Notes: generated from the sequence alone by a model not told the origin. Shown: positions 29,317-40,222, numbered from the stretch's first letter. The stretch: 64,000 bases of DNA from Sphaerotilus natans (GCF_900156335.1 NZ_FTMZ01000005.1:1-64000), one strand, 5' to 3'. Made by a program: numbers and translations.

Positions 29317-30510
29317 TCAGTCCGGCAGCGGCTCGCCGAGCCAGTCGGCGAGCACCGCAGCGCCGTCCTGCCCGAGCACGGGTGGCGCGCTGCGGTAGAC
29401 CGGCGGCGTGGCCGACAGCCGGATCGGGCTGGCCACGCCCGGCACGCTGCCCGCCACCGGGTGCGGCAGCGCGATGCGCAGCCCGCGCGCAATGACCTGC
29501 GGATCGGCGAACACCTCGTCGAGCCGGTTGACCGGGCCGCAGGGCACCGCCCTCGACTCCAGCGCCGCGATCCATTCGCGCGTCGTGCGCATCACGGTGG
29601 CCTGGCGCAGCAGCGGGATCAGCACCGCGCGGTGCGCCACCCGCGCCGCGTTGGTGGCGAAGCGCGCGTCGCTCGCCCACTCGGCGTGGCCGGCGACTTC
29701 GCAGAAGCGCGCGAACTGGCCGTCGTTGCCGATGGCCAGGATCATGTCGCCGTCCGCGGTCGGGAAGTCCTGGTAGGGCACGATGTTGGGGTGCGCGTTG
29801 CCCATGCGCTTCGGAATCACGCCGCCGATCAGGTGATTGGCGGTCTGGTTGGCCAGCGCCGCCACCTGCACGTCGAGCAGCGCCAGGTCGAGGTGCTGGC
29901 CCTCGCCGGTGCGGTCGCGGTGGCGCAGCGCGGCCAGAATGCCGATCGCCGCATGCAGCCCGGTCATCACGTCGGTCAGCGCCACGCCCACCTTCTGGGG
30001 ACCGGCGCCCTCCTCCGCGTCGCCGCGGCCGGTCACGCTCATCAGCCCGCCCATGCCCTGGATCAGGAAGTCGTAGCCGGCGCGCGGCGCATACGGCCCG
30101 GTCTGGCCGAAGCCGGTGATCGAGCAGTAGACCAGCCGCGGGTTGAGCGCATGCAGGCTGTCGAAGTCCAGGCCGTAGGCCCTCAGGCCGCCGACCTTGA
30201 AGTTCTCGACCAGCACGTCGGCCTCGCCGGCCAGCCGGCGCACCAGCGCCTGGCCCTCGGGCGTGGCGATGTCGATGGCGATCGAGCGCTTGTTGCGGTT
30301 GGCGCAGCAGAAATAGGCGGCGTCGGTCGTGTCGCGGCCGTCGGCATCCTTCAGCCACGGCGGGCCCCAGGCGCGGGTGTCGTCGCCGGCACCGGGGCGC
30401 TCGACCTTGACGACATCGGCGCCGAGGTCGGCCAGCGTCTGCGTCGCCCACGGCCCGGCCAGCACGCGCGACAGGTCGAGCACCTTCAGGCCATCGAGCG
30501 CGGTGGCCAT
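29317..30510 (-). CDS. CaiB/BaiF family (class III) CoA-transferase, probably glutarate-activating
   Basis: 397 residues from ATG 30510. Class III CoA-transferase features: LDLSRVLAGPWATQTLADLGADVVKVERP at the N-terminus, KRSIAIDIATPEGQAL, FGQTGPYAPRAGYDF, and the catalytic Asp in VALTDVMTGLHA. It starts 2 bp after gcdH on the same strand. In this pairing such enzymes usually make glutaryl-CoA from glutarate with succinyl-CoA as donor (SUGCT-type), feeding GcdH; that substrate is inferred from the context. Confidence 0.9.
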   Translation of the reverse strand: MATALDGLKVLDLSRVLAGPWATQTLADLGADVVKVERPGAGDDTRAWGPPWLKDADGRDTTDAAYFCCANRNKRSIAIDIATPEGQALVRRLAGEADVLVENFKVGGLRAYGLDFDSLHALNPRLVYCSITGFGQTGPYAPRAGYDFLIQGMGGLMSVTGRGDAEEGAGPQKVGVALTDVMTGLHAAIGILAALRHRDRTGEGQHLDLALLDVQVAALANQTANHLIGGVIPKRMGNAHPNIVPYQDFPTADGDMILAIGNDGQFARFCEVAGHAEWASDARFATNAARVAHRAVLIPLLRQATVMRTTREWIAALESRAVPCGPVNRLDEVFADPQVIARGLRIALPHPVAGSVPGVASPIRLSATPPVYRSAPPVLGQDGAAVLADWLGEPLPD

Positions 30511-30512
30511 GC

Positions 30513-31706
<1,194 letters not shown>

Positions 31707-31746
31707 GACGGGGGCTCCTCGAAGGTTCTGAAGTTCGATGGATGCA

Positions 31747-31776
31747 ATCCTATGGAGCCTGTTGCGCAGAGACAAC
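31747..31776 (-). promoter_or_regulatory. gcdH promoter with overlapping LysR-type operator
   Basis: On the minus strand TTGTCT (31770-31775), a 17-bp spacer and TAGGAT (31747-31752) form a sigma-70-like promoter. GTTG-N8-CAAC at 31761-31776 is an inverted repeat containing the T-N11-A LysR core and overlaps the -35 box. TAATAT at 31781-31786 could be the -10 box for the divergent regulator. Confidence 0.6.
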
Positions 31777-31827
31777 CGAATAATATGCATCGACCTGTTC
31801 CTTGAACGCACTCCGAGGTCTTCTTCG

Positions 31828-32781
31828 ATGAGCGACATCTCCCGCCGCCGCCTGCCCGGCACGATCGCGCTGGCCGTCTTCGAGGCCGCCGCGCGCCACG
31901 AGAGCTTCACCCGGGCCGCCGAGGAGCTGGCGATGACGCAGAGCGCGGTCTGCCGCCAGGTCGCGGGGCTGGAAACGCTGCTGGGCGTCAAGCTCTTTCG
32001 CCGCACCCGCCGCGGCGTGCGCCTGACCGAGGCCGGCGGCGGCTACGCGCTGCGGGTCGCCGACTGGCTCGACACGCTGGAGCGCGACACCCGCGAGCTG
32101 ATGGCCGGCGCAGGGCGCGTGCCGGTGATCGAGCTGGCGGTGGTGCCCACCTTCGCCACCTGCTGGCTGCTGCCGCGGCTGCCGGGCTTTCGGCCCGGGC
32201 GGGTGCAGGTCAATCTGCACAGCCGCACCCGCCCCTTCCTGTTCGACGAGACCCGGCTGGACGCGGCCATCCACGCCGGCGACGGCCACTGGCCGGGCTG
32301 CACCAGCCGGCCGATCCTGGCCGAGCGGCTGATCCCGGTGGCCAGCCCGGGCCTGCTGGCCGCACACGGCCTGGCCGCGGACGGCCCACCGCTGCCGGCC
32401 GAGGCGCTGGCGCGGCTGCCGCGCCTGCAGCAGACCACCCGGCCGCTGGCCTGGCGGCACTGGTTCGCCGCGGCCGGGCTGCGGGTGGCCGACGACCAGA
32501 CCGGCCCCGCCTACGAGCAGTTCTCGATGAGCGTGCAGGCCGCCACGCTCGGCCTGGGCGTGGCGCTGGTGCCGGACTTCGCCGCGGCGGCGGCGCTGGC
32601 TCAGGGCCGGCTGCGCGTCGTCTCGCAGGCGATGGACAGCACGCTGGCCTACCACTATGTCGTGCCGGAGGCGCATGCCGACGACACGCTGCTGCGCGAG
32701 TTCGGCGACTGGCTGGCGACGCAGGCGGAGACACATCGTGAAACTTTTCATGCCGCCCGCCCGGCGGATCTGAAAGAATGA
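31828..32781 (+). CDS. LysR-family regulator (GcvA/GcdR type)
   Basis: 317 residues from ATG 31828. The N-terminal helix-turn-helix is clear: [32 protein letters not shown], then [19 protein letters not shown]. The ligand-binding half has the [13 protein letters not shown] segment typical of the GcvA branch. It is divergent from gcdH, whose promoter carries a LysR-type operator, so it most likely controls glutarate use and its own gene. Confidence 0.9.
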   Translation: MSDISRRRLPGTIALAVFEAAARHESFTRAAEELAMTQSAVCRQVAGLETLLGVKLFRRTRRGVRLTEAGGGYALRVADWLDTLERDTRELMAGAGRVPVIELAVVPTFATCWLLPRLPGFRPGRVQVNLHSRTRPFLFDETRLDAAIHAGDGHWPGCTSRPILAERLIPVASPGLLAAHGLAADGPPLPAEALARLPRLQQTTRPLAWRHWFAAAGLRVADDQTGPAYEQFSMSVQAATLGLGVALVPDFAAAAALAQGRLRVVSQAMDSTLAYHYVVPEAHADDTLLREFGDWLATQAETHRETFHAARPADLKE

Positions 32782-32823
32782 CATGACCCCTCCCGCCGCT
32801 CCCCAGACCGATGCCCACCGAAG

Positions 32824-33735
32824 ATGCTGCACCCCATGCGACTGATCCTCTGGCTGGGCCTGGTCATGATGGTCACGGTCGCGGTGATCGTGTCGATCGG
32901 CCGCAGCCCGGCGCTTGACGGCCCACGCAGCCTCGGCCCGGAGCGCCCGCTGCGGGTCGGCTATGCGATCGAGGCGCCCTATGCCTTTCGCGATCCGGGG
33001 GGCGGCCTGCACGGCGAGGCCATCGACATGATGCGCGCCGCGCTGCGCCGCCTCGGCCGGCCGGAGCCGGTCTGGATCCATGCCGAGTTCGGCGCGCTGA
33101 TGCACGAGCTGGACATGGGCCGCATCGACGCCATCGCCTCCGGGCTGTTCATCACGCCGGAGCGGGCGGCCCGGCTGGCCTTCTCCCGCCCCACCGCCGC
33201 GGTGCAGCCGGGGCTGCTGGTGGCGGTCGGCAATCCGCTCGAGCTGCACAGCCTGGCCGACCTGGTCGGCGATGCGCGAGTGCGGCTGTGCGTGCTGGAG
33301 CAGTCGGTCGAGCACGACATGGCCCGACGCGCCGGCCTGCCGGATTCGCGGCTGCACGCACGCGCCAGCGCCAGCAGCTGCCTGACCGAGCTGCAGCAGG
33401 GCCGGGTCCAGGCGATGATGCTGTCCGTTCCGTCGCTGCGCTGGATGATCCGGCAGCTCGCGCAGGATGCGGGGGCCCGGACATCCCCACCGGCCCTCGA
33501 GCTGGCCGCCCCTTTCTGGGTGTCGTCCGGCCCCGACAGCGCAAATTTCGGCTATCCCGCGCTGGCTTTCCGCCGTGGCGACCGGCTGCGTGACGAGATC
33601 GATGCGGCGCTGGCCGCCTACATCGGCAGCCCGGAGCACCTGCAGCGGGTCAGCGTCTACGGCTTCGACGAAGGCCAGATCGCACCGGTGCGCGGCGAGC
33701 CGCTGGCGGGCCTGCGCGGCACGGCAACGCGATGA
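32824..33735 (+). CDS. Family-3 periplasmic solute-binding-like protein
   Basis: 303 residues. One N-terminal hydrophobic helix (about 6-25) serves as signal or anchor. Then PLRVGYAIEAPYAFRDPGGGLHGEAIDMMRA, the ligand-binding start of amino-acid-type binding proteins, and MGRIDAIASGLFITPERAARLAFS, the second lobe signature. No ABC permease is nearby; instead its last 4 bp overlap a membrane GGDEF/EAL gene (ATGA). It may act as the ligand sensor for that enzyme, not as an importer component. Confidence 0.8.
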   Translation: MLHPMRLILWLGLVMMVTVAVIVSIGRSPALDGPRSLGPERPLRVGYAIEAPYAFRDPGGGLHGEAIDMMRAALRRLGRPEPVWIHAEFGALMHELDMGRIDAIASGLFITPERAARLAFSRPTAAVQPGLLVAVGNPLELHSLADLVGDARVRLCVLEQSVEHDMARRAGLPDSRLHARASASSCLTELQQGRVQAMMLSVPSLRWMIRQLAQDAGARTSPPALELAAPFWVSSGPDSANFGYPALAFRRGDRLRDEIDAALAAYIGSPEHLQRVSVYGFDEGQIAPVRGEPLAGLRGTATR

Positions 33736-36700
33736 ACCGGTCTGTGCCGCGCTCCTCGCCGACTTCGCTGCCCTCGCTGATGCTGCCGGCCCTGGCGCTG
33801 TTCGGCATGCTCTGCCTGGGCCTGCTCGGCTGGAGCCACCGGCTCTGGAACGAGACGCTCACCGACGCGACGCTGCCCGGCAGCACGCTGGCGCAGATGC
33901 GGCTGAACCTGAGCCAGGCCCGCACCCACGCGGAGCATGAGATCCACCAGGACGATGCAAGTGACCTGAGCCGGGTCGATGCCGAGCTGGAGAACGCGCG
34001 CATCGGCGGCCTGCAGCTGGTGGCGCAGGTCGAGCGCATCCAGGCCTCGCCGGCGCATGCCGACCGGCTGCGCCGGCTCGCCCGGGGCTTCGTCGATGCG
34101 GTCGACGGCATTCGCGACACCCTGCGCCATCGGGCACTCACGCCGGACGATCGCTCGCTGGTCGCGCTCGATCTGCAGCAGGGCCGCATCGACAATGCGG
34201 TGCGCGAGATGGAGACGATCATCGAGGCGATCCGCCAGGAGCGGCTGCGGCGCCAGGCACGCCTCGGCATGAGCATGGCGGCGCTGATCGGCCTGGGCGT
34301 GGGCCTGCTGCTGCTGCTGCACCACCGCCAGAGCCATCTGCGCCAGGCGCTGCTCGAGGCGCTGCAGCAGCGCGAGCGCCACATGCAGGCCTTTGCCGAG
34401 GCGGTGCCGGACCTGTCCTTCGTGCTCGATGCCGAAGGGCGCTACGTCGAGATCTACGGCAGCCGGGACCGGCTGGTGGCCACACGCGAGCAGCTGCTGG
34501 GGCAGCGCTTCCAGGAGATGCTGCCGCCGCTCGCCGCGGCGCGGGTCGAGGCGGCGGTGCGCCGGGCGCTGGAGACCGGCGAGGTCTGCCGGACCGAATA
34601 CAGCCTGGAGATCGACGGTCGGACCTGCTGGTTCGAGGCCCGCACCCACGCGCTGCCGGGCGAGCTGGACCGGGTGGCGCTGATCAGCTGGGATGTGACC
34701 GAGCGCAAGCGCAACGAGCAGCGGGTGGCCACGCTGGGCCGGCTCTACAGCTTTCTCAGCCAGGTCAACCAGGCCATCGTCTGGACCCGCCAGCCGCAGG
34801 AGCTGATGCAGCGCATCTGCGATGTCGCGCTCAGCCACGGCAGCTTCCGCGGCGCCTGGATCGCCGCATCCGGCCCCGACAACCGCACGCTGGTGCCGGT
34901 GGCGGTCGGCCCCGGCAACCGCGAGCTGCCGGCCGGCCGGCAGGCCGTCCGGATCGATCCAGACCTGCAGCCTCAGCATGTCGTCGCACTGACCTGGCGC
35001 AGCGCCGAGCTGCGCTGGGACACGCCGGCCGGCGGCAGCGCGCTCCATGCGGTGGCCATTCCGATCACCTGCGAAGGCCGCATGCACGCGGTGCTGGTGC
35101 TGATCCGCGAGCAGCTCTCGAGCGAGGATGCCGAGGAGCGCGCGCTGTTCCACGAGATCGGCTCGGATCTGTCGTATGCGCTGACACAGATGCGCCAGCA
35201 GAAGCGCTGGCTGCAGGACCAGGAAAGCATGCGCCTGCACGCCGCAGCGCTGGAGAGCACGCAGGACGGCGTCATCGTCTGCGATCTGTCGGGGCAGATC
35301 GTCTCGGTGAACCGCGCCTTCTCGGCGATCACCGGACATCGGCGCGAGAACTGGATCGGCCAGCCGCTCGGCCGGCTCGATCCGCAGCCCGGCGCGGAGA
35401 ACGGGGCCGGGCACGGCAGCGACGGCTTCGCACAGCTGCTCGAGCAGGTCGTCAGCCAGGGCGCCTGGTCCGGCGAGATCCGCAGCCGCCACCGCGATGG
35501 CCATCTGCAGACGCTCTGGGCCTCGGTGGCGACGGTGCACGACGAGCAGCAGGTGCCGACCCATCTGGTCACTGTCTTCACCGACATCAGCGCGAAGAAG
35601 CAGGCCGAGCACGATCTGCACCTGCTCGCCCATGTCGATCCGCTGACCCAGCTCCCCAACCGCCGCATGGTGCTGGACCGGCTGAATCAGGCCCTGGCCG
35701 CAGCGCGGCGCCAGCAGCACCGCGTCGGGGTGATGTTCATCGACCTGGACAACTTCAAGACCGTCAACGACAGCCTGGGCCACAGCTGCGGCGACCGGCT
35801 GCTGCGCGACGTGGCCGAGCGCCTGGCGCAGCGCACCCGGCGCGAGGACACGCTCGGACGGCTGGGCGGCGACGAGTTCATCCTGGTGCTGGAGGCGCTG
35901 CGCGATCAGGAAGACGCCGCCATGGTCGCCCGCGAGCTGCTGCAGCTGCTCGAGCGCCCCTTCGAGATCGACGGCAGCGAGGTCTGGGTGCAGGCCAGCA
36001 TCGGCATCAGCCTGTACCCGGAGGATGGCCACGAGGTCGAGGAGCTGCTGCGCGACGCCGATGCGGCGATGTACCAGGCCAAGCACGCCGGCCGTGGCAC
36101 CTACCGCTACTACACCGAGGCGCTGACCCAGGCCGCGCAGAGCCGCCTGCAGCTCGACGGCCGGCTGCGGCGTGCGCTCGAGCGCGGCGAGTTCGAGCTC
36201 TGGTACCAGCCGCTCTACCGGCTGGCCGATCGCCACCTGATCGGGCTGGAGGCGCTGGTGAGACTGAACCAGCCCGGCCTGCCTCCGATCGGTCCGGCCG
36301 AGTTCATCCCGCTGATGGAAGACAGCGGCCTGATCGTCGAGCTGGGCGCCTGGGTCACCCGCGAAGCCTGCCGGCAGGCGCGTGCCTGGCTCGACGAGGG
36401 CCTGGACTGCGGCCGCATCGCGGTCAACCTGTCGGCCGCCGAGATGCGGCGCGGGCAGACGCTGGCCCGGCTGAGCCAGGCGCTGCACGACAGCGGCCTG
36501 CCGGCAGCGCGGCTGGAGCTGGAGATCACCGAATCCGGCCTGATGGAGCACAGCGATGTGGTCGAGCCAGTGCTGTGGCAGATGCGCGAGATGGGCGTGC
36601 GGCTGGCGATCGACGACTTCGGCACCGGCTACTCCTCGCTGGCACGGCTCAAGCGGCTGCCGGTCGGCAAGCTGAAGATCGACCGCAGCTTCATCGCTGA

Positions 36701-36962
36701 TCTGGACGGCGGTGCCGGCCATCAGGGCGCGCAGCTGGTCAGCGCGATGATCGCGATGGGCCGCGGCCTGGGCCTGTCGGTGCTGGCCGAGGGCATCGAG
36801 ACCGAGGCGCAGGCCCGCCAGCTGATCGCGCTGGGCTGCGAGGCCGGGCAGGGTTATCTCTTCGGTCGCCCCGCGCCAGCGGCGGTCGCCCGACAATGGC
36901 TGTCCCCGCTGCCGGAGAACGCCGATGAAGCCCTCGCCCAGACGATCTGGCCTGAGATCTGA
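33732..36962 (+). CDS. Membrane PAS-GAF-PAS-GGDEF-EAL cyclic-di-GMP enzyme
   Basis: 1076 residues. Two membrane helices (about 17-35 and 178-196) enclose a helical periplasmic sensor of about 140 residues. Cytoplasmic order: PAS (about 215-330), GAF-like (about 345-490), PAS (about 505-625), GGDEF (about 640-800) and EAL (about 820-1060). GGDEF at 712-716 is canonical, with an RxxD inhibition site (RRED) five residues before. The EAL half keeps EALVRL (840), VNLSAAEM, ELEITESG, AIDDFGTGYSSL, KIDRSFI and AEGIETEAQ, so both activities look possible. Coupled to the solute-binding gene upstream. Confidence 0.95.
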   Translation: MNRSVPRSSPTSLPSLMLPALALFGMLCLGLLGWSHRLWNETLTDATLPGSTLAQMRLNLSQARTHAEHEIHQDDASDLSRVDAELENARIGGLQLVAQVERIQASPAHADRLRRLARGFVDAVDGIRDTLRHRALTPDDRSLVALDLQQGRIDNAVREMETIIEAIRQERLRRQARLGMSMAALIGLGVGLLLLLHHRQSHLRQALLEALQQRERHMQAFAEAVPDLSFVLDAEGRYVEIYGSRDRLVATREQLLGQRFQEMLPPLAAARVEAAVRRALETGEVCRTEYSLEIDGRTCWFEARTHALPGELDRVALISWDVTERKRNEQRVATLGRLYSFLSQVNQAIVWTRQPQELMQRICDVALSHGSFRGAWIAASGPDNRTLVPVAVGPGNRELPAGRQAVRIDPDLQPQHVVALTWRSAELRWDTPAGGSALHAVAIPITCEGRMHAVLVLIREQLSSEDAEERALFHEIGSDLSYALTQMRQQKRWLQDQESMRLHAAALESTQDGVIVCDLSGQIVSVNRAFSAITGHRRENWIGQPLGRLDPQPGAENGAGHGSDGFAQLLEQVVSQGAWSGEIRSRHRDGHLQTLWASVATVHDEQQVPTHLVTVFTDISAKKQAEHDLHLLAHVDPLTQLPNRRMVLDRLNQALAAARRQQHRVGVMFIDLDNFKTVNDSLGHSCGDRLLRDVAERLAQRTRREDTLGRLGGDEFILVLEALRDQEDAAMVARELLQLLERPFEIDGSEVWVQASIGISLYPEDGHEVEELLRDADAAMYQAKHAGRGTYRYYTEALTQAAQSRLQLDGRLRRALERGEFELWYQPLYRLADRHLIGLEALVRLNQPGLPPIGPAEFIPLMEDSGLIVELGAWVTREACRQARAWLDEGLDCGRIAVNLSAAEMRRGQTLARLSQALHDSGLPAARLELEITESGLMEHSDVVEPVLWQMREMGVRLAIDDFGTGYSSLARLKRLPVGKLKIDRSFIADLDGGAGHQGAQLVSAMIAMGRGLGLSVLAEGIETEAQARQLIALGCEAGQGYLFGRPAPAAVARQWLSPLPENADEALAQTIWPEI

Positions 36963-38091
36963 ACCTGTCGCCGCGACCGTGCTGGCCTTGACGTTGACGC
37001 TGGCGCCCTGCGCACAGGCCGGCCCGGTGCAGACGCTGGCCGGCGGCTGGCAGATCGAGACGATCGCCACCGGCCTGGAGCATCCCTGGTCGCTGGCCTT
37101 CCTGCCCGACGGCCGCATGCTGGTGACCGAGCGCCCGGGGCGGATGCGCATCGTTCAGGCCGACGGCCGCCTCGGCCCGCCGCTGGACGGCCTGCCGGCG
37201 GTGGTGGCCGGCGGCCAGGGCGGCCTGTTCGACGTGCTGCCCGCGCCCGACTTCGCCAGCAGCCGACGGCTCTACTGGAGCTATGCGGCGCCCGCACCGG
37301 GCGGCCGGGGAGCCAATTCCACCGCGGTCGCCCGCGGCCGCCTCGACGGCGAGCGCCTGGTCGACGTCGAGGTGATCTTCCGCCAGCAGCCTGCGCTCGA
37401 CAGCCGGCTGCATTTCGGCGGCCGGCTGGCCTGGGCGCGCGACGGACGGCTGTTCGTCACGCTGGGCGACCGCTTCTGGCGCCGCGACGATGCGCAGACG
37501 CTCGACAACCACCACGGCAAGGTGGTGCGCATCGAGGCCGACGGCCGTGTGCCCGCCGACAATCCGCTGGTCGGCCGCGCGGGCGCGCGCCCCGAGATCT
37601 GGAGCTGGGGCCACCGCAACGTGCAGGGCGCCGCGCTGCACCCGCTCACCGGCCAGCTCTGGACGCACGAGCACGGCCCGCAGGGCGGCGACGAGCTCAA
37701 CCTCACCCGCGCCGGCGCCAACCACGGCTGGCCGCGCGCGACCTGGGGCTGCGAGTATGTGACCTGCTTTCGCATCGGCCAGAAGTCGGTGGCCGGCCTG
37801 GCTGAGCCGCAGACGCGCTGGGTGCCCTCGATCGCGCCCTCGGGACTGGCCTTCGTCACCTCCGAGCGCTATCCCGGCTGGAAAGGCAGCGTGCTGGTCG
37901 GCGCGCTCAAGGCCCGCGCGCTGGTGCGGCTGACGCTCGACGGCGAGCGCGTCACCGGCGAGGAGCGGCTGCTGACCGATCTGGAAGAACGCATTCGTGA
38001 CATCCGGCAGGGTCCGGACGGCTGGATCTACCTGCTGACCGATGCCCCTGAAGGACGCATCCTGAGACTGGCTCCTACAATCGCCCGGTGA
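36925..38091 (+). CDS. PQQ-dependent aldose sugar dehydrogenase, YliI-like
   Basis: 388 residues. A signal peptide (about 1-32, ending AQAGP) precedes a six-bladed beta-propeller: GLEHPWSLAFLPDGRMLVTERPGR, GGQGGLFDVL, HFGGRLAWARDGRLFVTLGD, WSWGHRNVQGAALHP, HEHGPQGGDELN. These match soluble periplasmic sugar dehydrogenases using PQQ. The start lies inside the 3' end of the GGDEF/EAL gene (38-bp overlap), and its own stop overlaps the next gene's GTG (GTGA). PQQ biosynthesis genes are not in view. Confidence 0.9.
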   Translation: MKPSPRRSGLRSEPVAATVLALTLTLAPCAQAGPVQTLAGGWQIETIATGLEHPWSLAFLPDGRMLVTERPGRMRIVQADGRLGPPLDGLPAVVAGGQGGLFDVLPAPDFASSRRLYWSYAAPAPGGRGANSTAVARGRLDGERLVDVEVIFRQQPALDSRLHFGGRLAWARDGRLFVTLGDRFWRRDDAQTLDNHHGKVVRIEADGRVPADNPLVGRAGARPEIWSWGHRNVQGAALHPLTGQLWTHEHGPQGGDELNLTRAGANHGWPRATWGCEYVTCFRIGQKSVAGLAEPQTRWVPSIAPSGLAFVTSERYPGWKGSVLVGALKARALVRLTLDGERVTGEERLLTDLEERIRDIRQGPDGWIYLLTDAPEGRILRLAPTIAR

Positions 38092-38969
38092 ACAGCACCT
38101 GCCTCCTCAACGCCGACCTGCACTGCCACTCGATCGTGTCCGACGGCACGCTCAGCCCCGAGGATCTGGCCGCCCGGGCCAGCGCCAACGGGGTGGAGCT
38201 GTGGGCCCTGACCGACCACGACGAGATCGGCGGCATTGCCCGAGCCCGCGCCGCCGCCCACGCCGGTGGCATGGCCTTCCTGAGCGGCGTGGAGGTCTCG
38301 GTCACCTTCGCCGGCGAGACGGTGCACATCGTCGGACTGGGCTTCGACGAGAACGATGCGGCGCTGCGCCGCGGCCTGGAGTCGACCCGCGGCGGGCGCG
38401 AGGGCCGCGCGCGCGAGATGGCCGCCGAGCTGGCCAAGGTGGGCATTCACGGTGCCTTCGAGGGCGCGCTGAAATATGTCGGCAACCCGGACCTGATCTC
38501 GCGCACCCACTTCGCGCGCTACATCGTCGAGGTCGGCGCCTGCAGCGACACCAACGAGGTCTTCCGCAAGTACCTGGCCGACGGCAAGCCCGGCTTCGTG
38601 CCGCACCGCTGGGCCACGCTGGGCGATGCGGTGCGCTGGATCCGCGAGGCCGGCGGCGTGGCCGTCATCGCGCACCCGGGCCGCTACCACCGCTTCGACG
38701 CCACCAAGGAATACGCGCTGTTCTCCGAGTTCCGCGAGCACGGCGGCCAAGGCGTCGAGGTGGTCACCGGCAGCCACACCACCGCCGAGTACGGCAAGTA
38801 CGCCGACATGGCGATCGAGTTCGGCCTGGCGGCCTCGCGCGGCAGCGACTTCCACTCGCCGGCCGAGAGCCGCACCGACCTGGGCCGGCTGCCGATGCTG
38901 CCGGGCAAGCTCACGCCGGTCTGGGCGCTGCTGCAGGAGCGTGTCGCGCTGCCGCCTCAAGCGGCCTGA
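38088..38969 (+). CDS. PHP-family 3',5'-nucleoside bisphosphate phosphatase / RNase AM type
   Basis: 293 residues with a GTG start at 38088. PHP metal ligands: ADLHCHSIVSDG, LTDHDEIGG, SGVEVSV, VIAHPGRYHR, and GSDFHSP. This is the TrpH/YciV family, which cleaves 3',5'-bisphosphonucleotides or trims RNA 5' ends. TACAAT at 38076-38081, 6 bp before the GTG, suggests a leaderless message as well as read-through from upstream. It is followed by a yciO-type gene, the same order as in E. coli. Confidence 0.9.
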   Translation: MNSTCLLNADLHCHSIVSDGTLSPEDLAARASANGVELWALTDHDEIGGIARARAAAHAGGMAFLSGVEVSVTFAGETVHIVGLGFDENDAALRRGLESTRGGREGRAREMAAELAKVGIHGAFEGALKYVGNPDLISRTHFARYIVEVGACSDTNEVFRKYLADGKPGFVPHRWATLGDAVRWIREAGGVAVIAHPGRYHRFDATKEYALFSEFREHGGQGVEVVTGSHTTAEYGKYADMAIEFGLAASRGSDFHSPAESRTDLGRLPMLPGKLTPVWALLQERVALPPQAA

Positions 38970-39013
38970 CCCTGCCGCAGCCGGCGGTCCATCTGGCGGA
39001 CAATGCCGCCACC

Positions 39014-39640
39014 ATGGCCCAGTTCTTCGAAGTCCACCCCGACAACCCGCAGCCCCGGCTGCTGCGCCAGGCCGCCGCCATCCTGTCGGCCGGCGGCATC
39101 GCGGCGATCCCGACCGACTCCAGCTACGCACTGGTCTGCCACCTCGACGACAAGGCGGCGGTCGACGCGCTGCGCCGGGTGCGCGGCGTCGACGACCGGC
39201 ACCACCTGACGCTGCTGTGCCGCGACCTGTCGGAGCTGGCCAGCTACGCCCGCGTCGACAACCGCCAGTACCGGCTGCTCAAGAGCGCCACGCCCGGCCC
39301 CTACACCTTCATCCTCGAGGCGACCAAGGAAGTGCCGCGGCGCGTCTCGCACCCGTCGCGGCGCACCATCGGCCTGCGCGTGCCCGAGCATGGCGTGGCC
39401 CAGGAGCTGCTCGGCCTGCTCGGCCAGCCGCTGCTGGGCACCACGCTGATTCCGCCGGGCGAGAGCGAGCCGCTCAACGACGCCGACGAGATCCGCGAGC
39501 GCTTCGGGCACCAGATCCAGGCCATCGTCGGTGCAGGCCCCTGCCCGGCCGAGCCGACGACCGTCATCGACATGAGCAGCGGCGAGCCGGTGGTGGTGCG
39601 CGCCGGCCGCGGCGACCTGGCCGCCATCGGCCTGGGCTGA
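39014..39640 (+). CDS. yciO: YrdC/Sua5-domain protein, YciO type
   Basis: 208 residues from ATG 39014. The fold signature is present: GGIAAIPTDSSYALVC, KAAVDALRRVRG, HHLTLLCRDLSELASYA, TPGPYTFILEATKEVPRR, and RTIGLRVPEH. In TsaC/Sua5 this fold makes threonylcarbamoyl-AMP for tRNA t6A; YciO proteins are paralogs with weaker activity. The next gene also edits tRNA charging (ybaK). Confidence 0.88.
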   Translation: MAQFFEVHPDNPQPRLLRQAAAILSAGGIAAIPTDSSYALVCHLDDKAAVDALRRVRGVDDRHHLTLLCRDLSELASYARVDNRQYRLLKSATPGPYTFILEATKEVPRRVSHPSRRTIGLRVPEHGVAQELLGLLGQPLLGTTLIPPGESEPLNDADEIRERFGHQIQAIVGAGPCPAEPTTVIDMSSGEPVVVRAGRGDLAAIGLG

Positions 39641-39657
39641 AGCCGGACGGACCCACG

Positions 39658-40161
39658 ATGGCGAAGAAGACCGCCCACGTCAGCGAGACGCCCGCCACCC
39701 AGTGGCTGCGCGCGCACCGCATCGCGTTCACCGAGCACCCCTACGACTATGTCGACCACGGCGGCACCGCCGAGTCCGCGCGCCAGCTCGGCGTCGACGA
39801 GCACGCGGTGGTCAAGACGCTGGTGATGCAGGACCAGGACGCCAGGCCGCTGATCATCCTGATGCACGGCGACCGCCAGGTCAGCACCAAGAACCTCGCG
39901 CGCCAGATCGGCGCGAAGAAGGTCGAGCCCTGCAAGCCCGAGGTCGCGCAGCGCCACAGCGGCTATCTGGTCGGCGGCACCTCGCCTTTCGGGCTGCGCA
40001 AGGCCATGCCGGTCTACGTGGAGTCGAGCATCCTCGCGCTGGAGCGCCTCTGGATCAACGGCGGACGGCGCGGCTTCCTGGTCAGCCTGGTGCCGTCGGT
40101 GCTGACCGAGGTGCTCGGCGCCCAGCCGGTGCAGGCCGCCGACCCCGCCTCGGCCGGCTGA
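39658..40161 (+). CDS. ybaK: Cys-tRNA(Pro)/Cys-tRNA(Cys) deacylase YbaK
   Basis: 167 residues from ATG 39658, 17 bp after yciO. Typical segments: TPATQWLRAHRIAFTEHPYDY, AVVKTLVM, IILMHGDRQVSTKNLAR (the catalytic Lys region), GYLVGGTSPFG and VYVESSI. YbaK hydrolyses Cys mischarged on tRNA-Pro in trans. It ends in an Ala-rich tail. Confidence 0.93.
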   Translation: MAKKTAHVSETPATQWLRAHRIAFTEHPYDYVDHGGTAESARQLGVDEHAVVKTLVMQDQDARPLIILMHGDRQVSTKNLARQIGAKKVEPCKPEVAQRHSGYLVGGTSPFGLRKAMPVYVESSILALERLWINGGRRGFLVSLVPSVLTEVLGAQPVQAADPASAG

Positions 40162-40222
40162 GGCCGCGCGCTTACACTGGCGGGCTGTTCCTCCGAACGA
40201 TACGCCCACGTTCCCGTACACC

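Noticed and set aside
33657..37151. Minus-strand frame of more than 1100 codons
   Set aside because: Antisense to the GGDEF/EAL gene, whose catalytic motifs prove the plus strand; no domains in the mirror frame.
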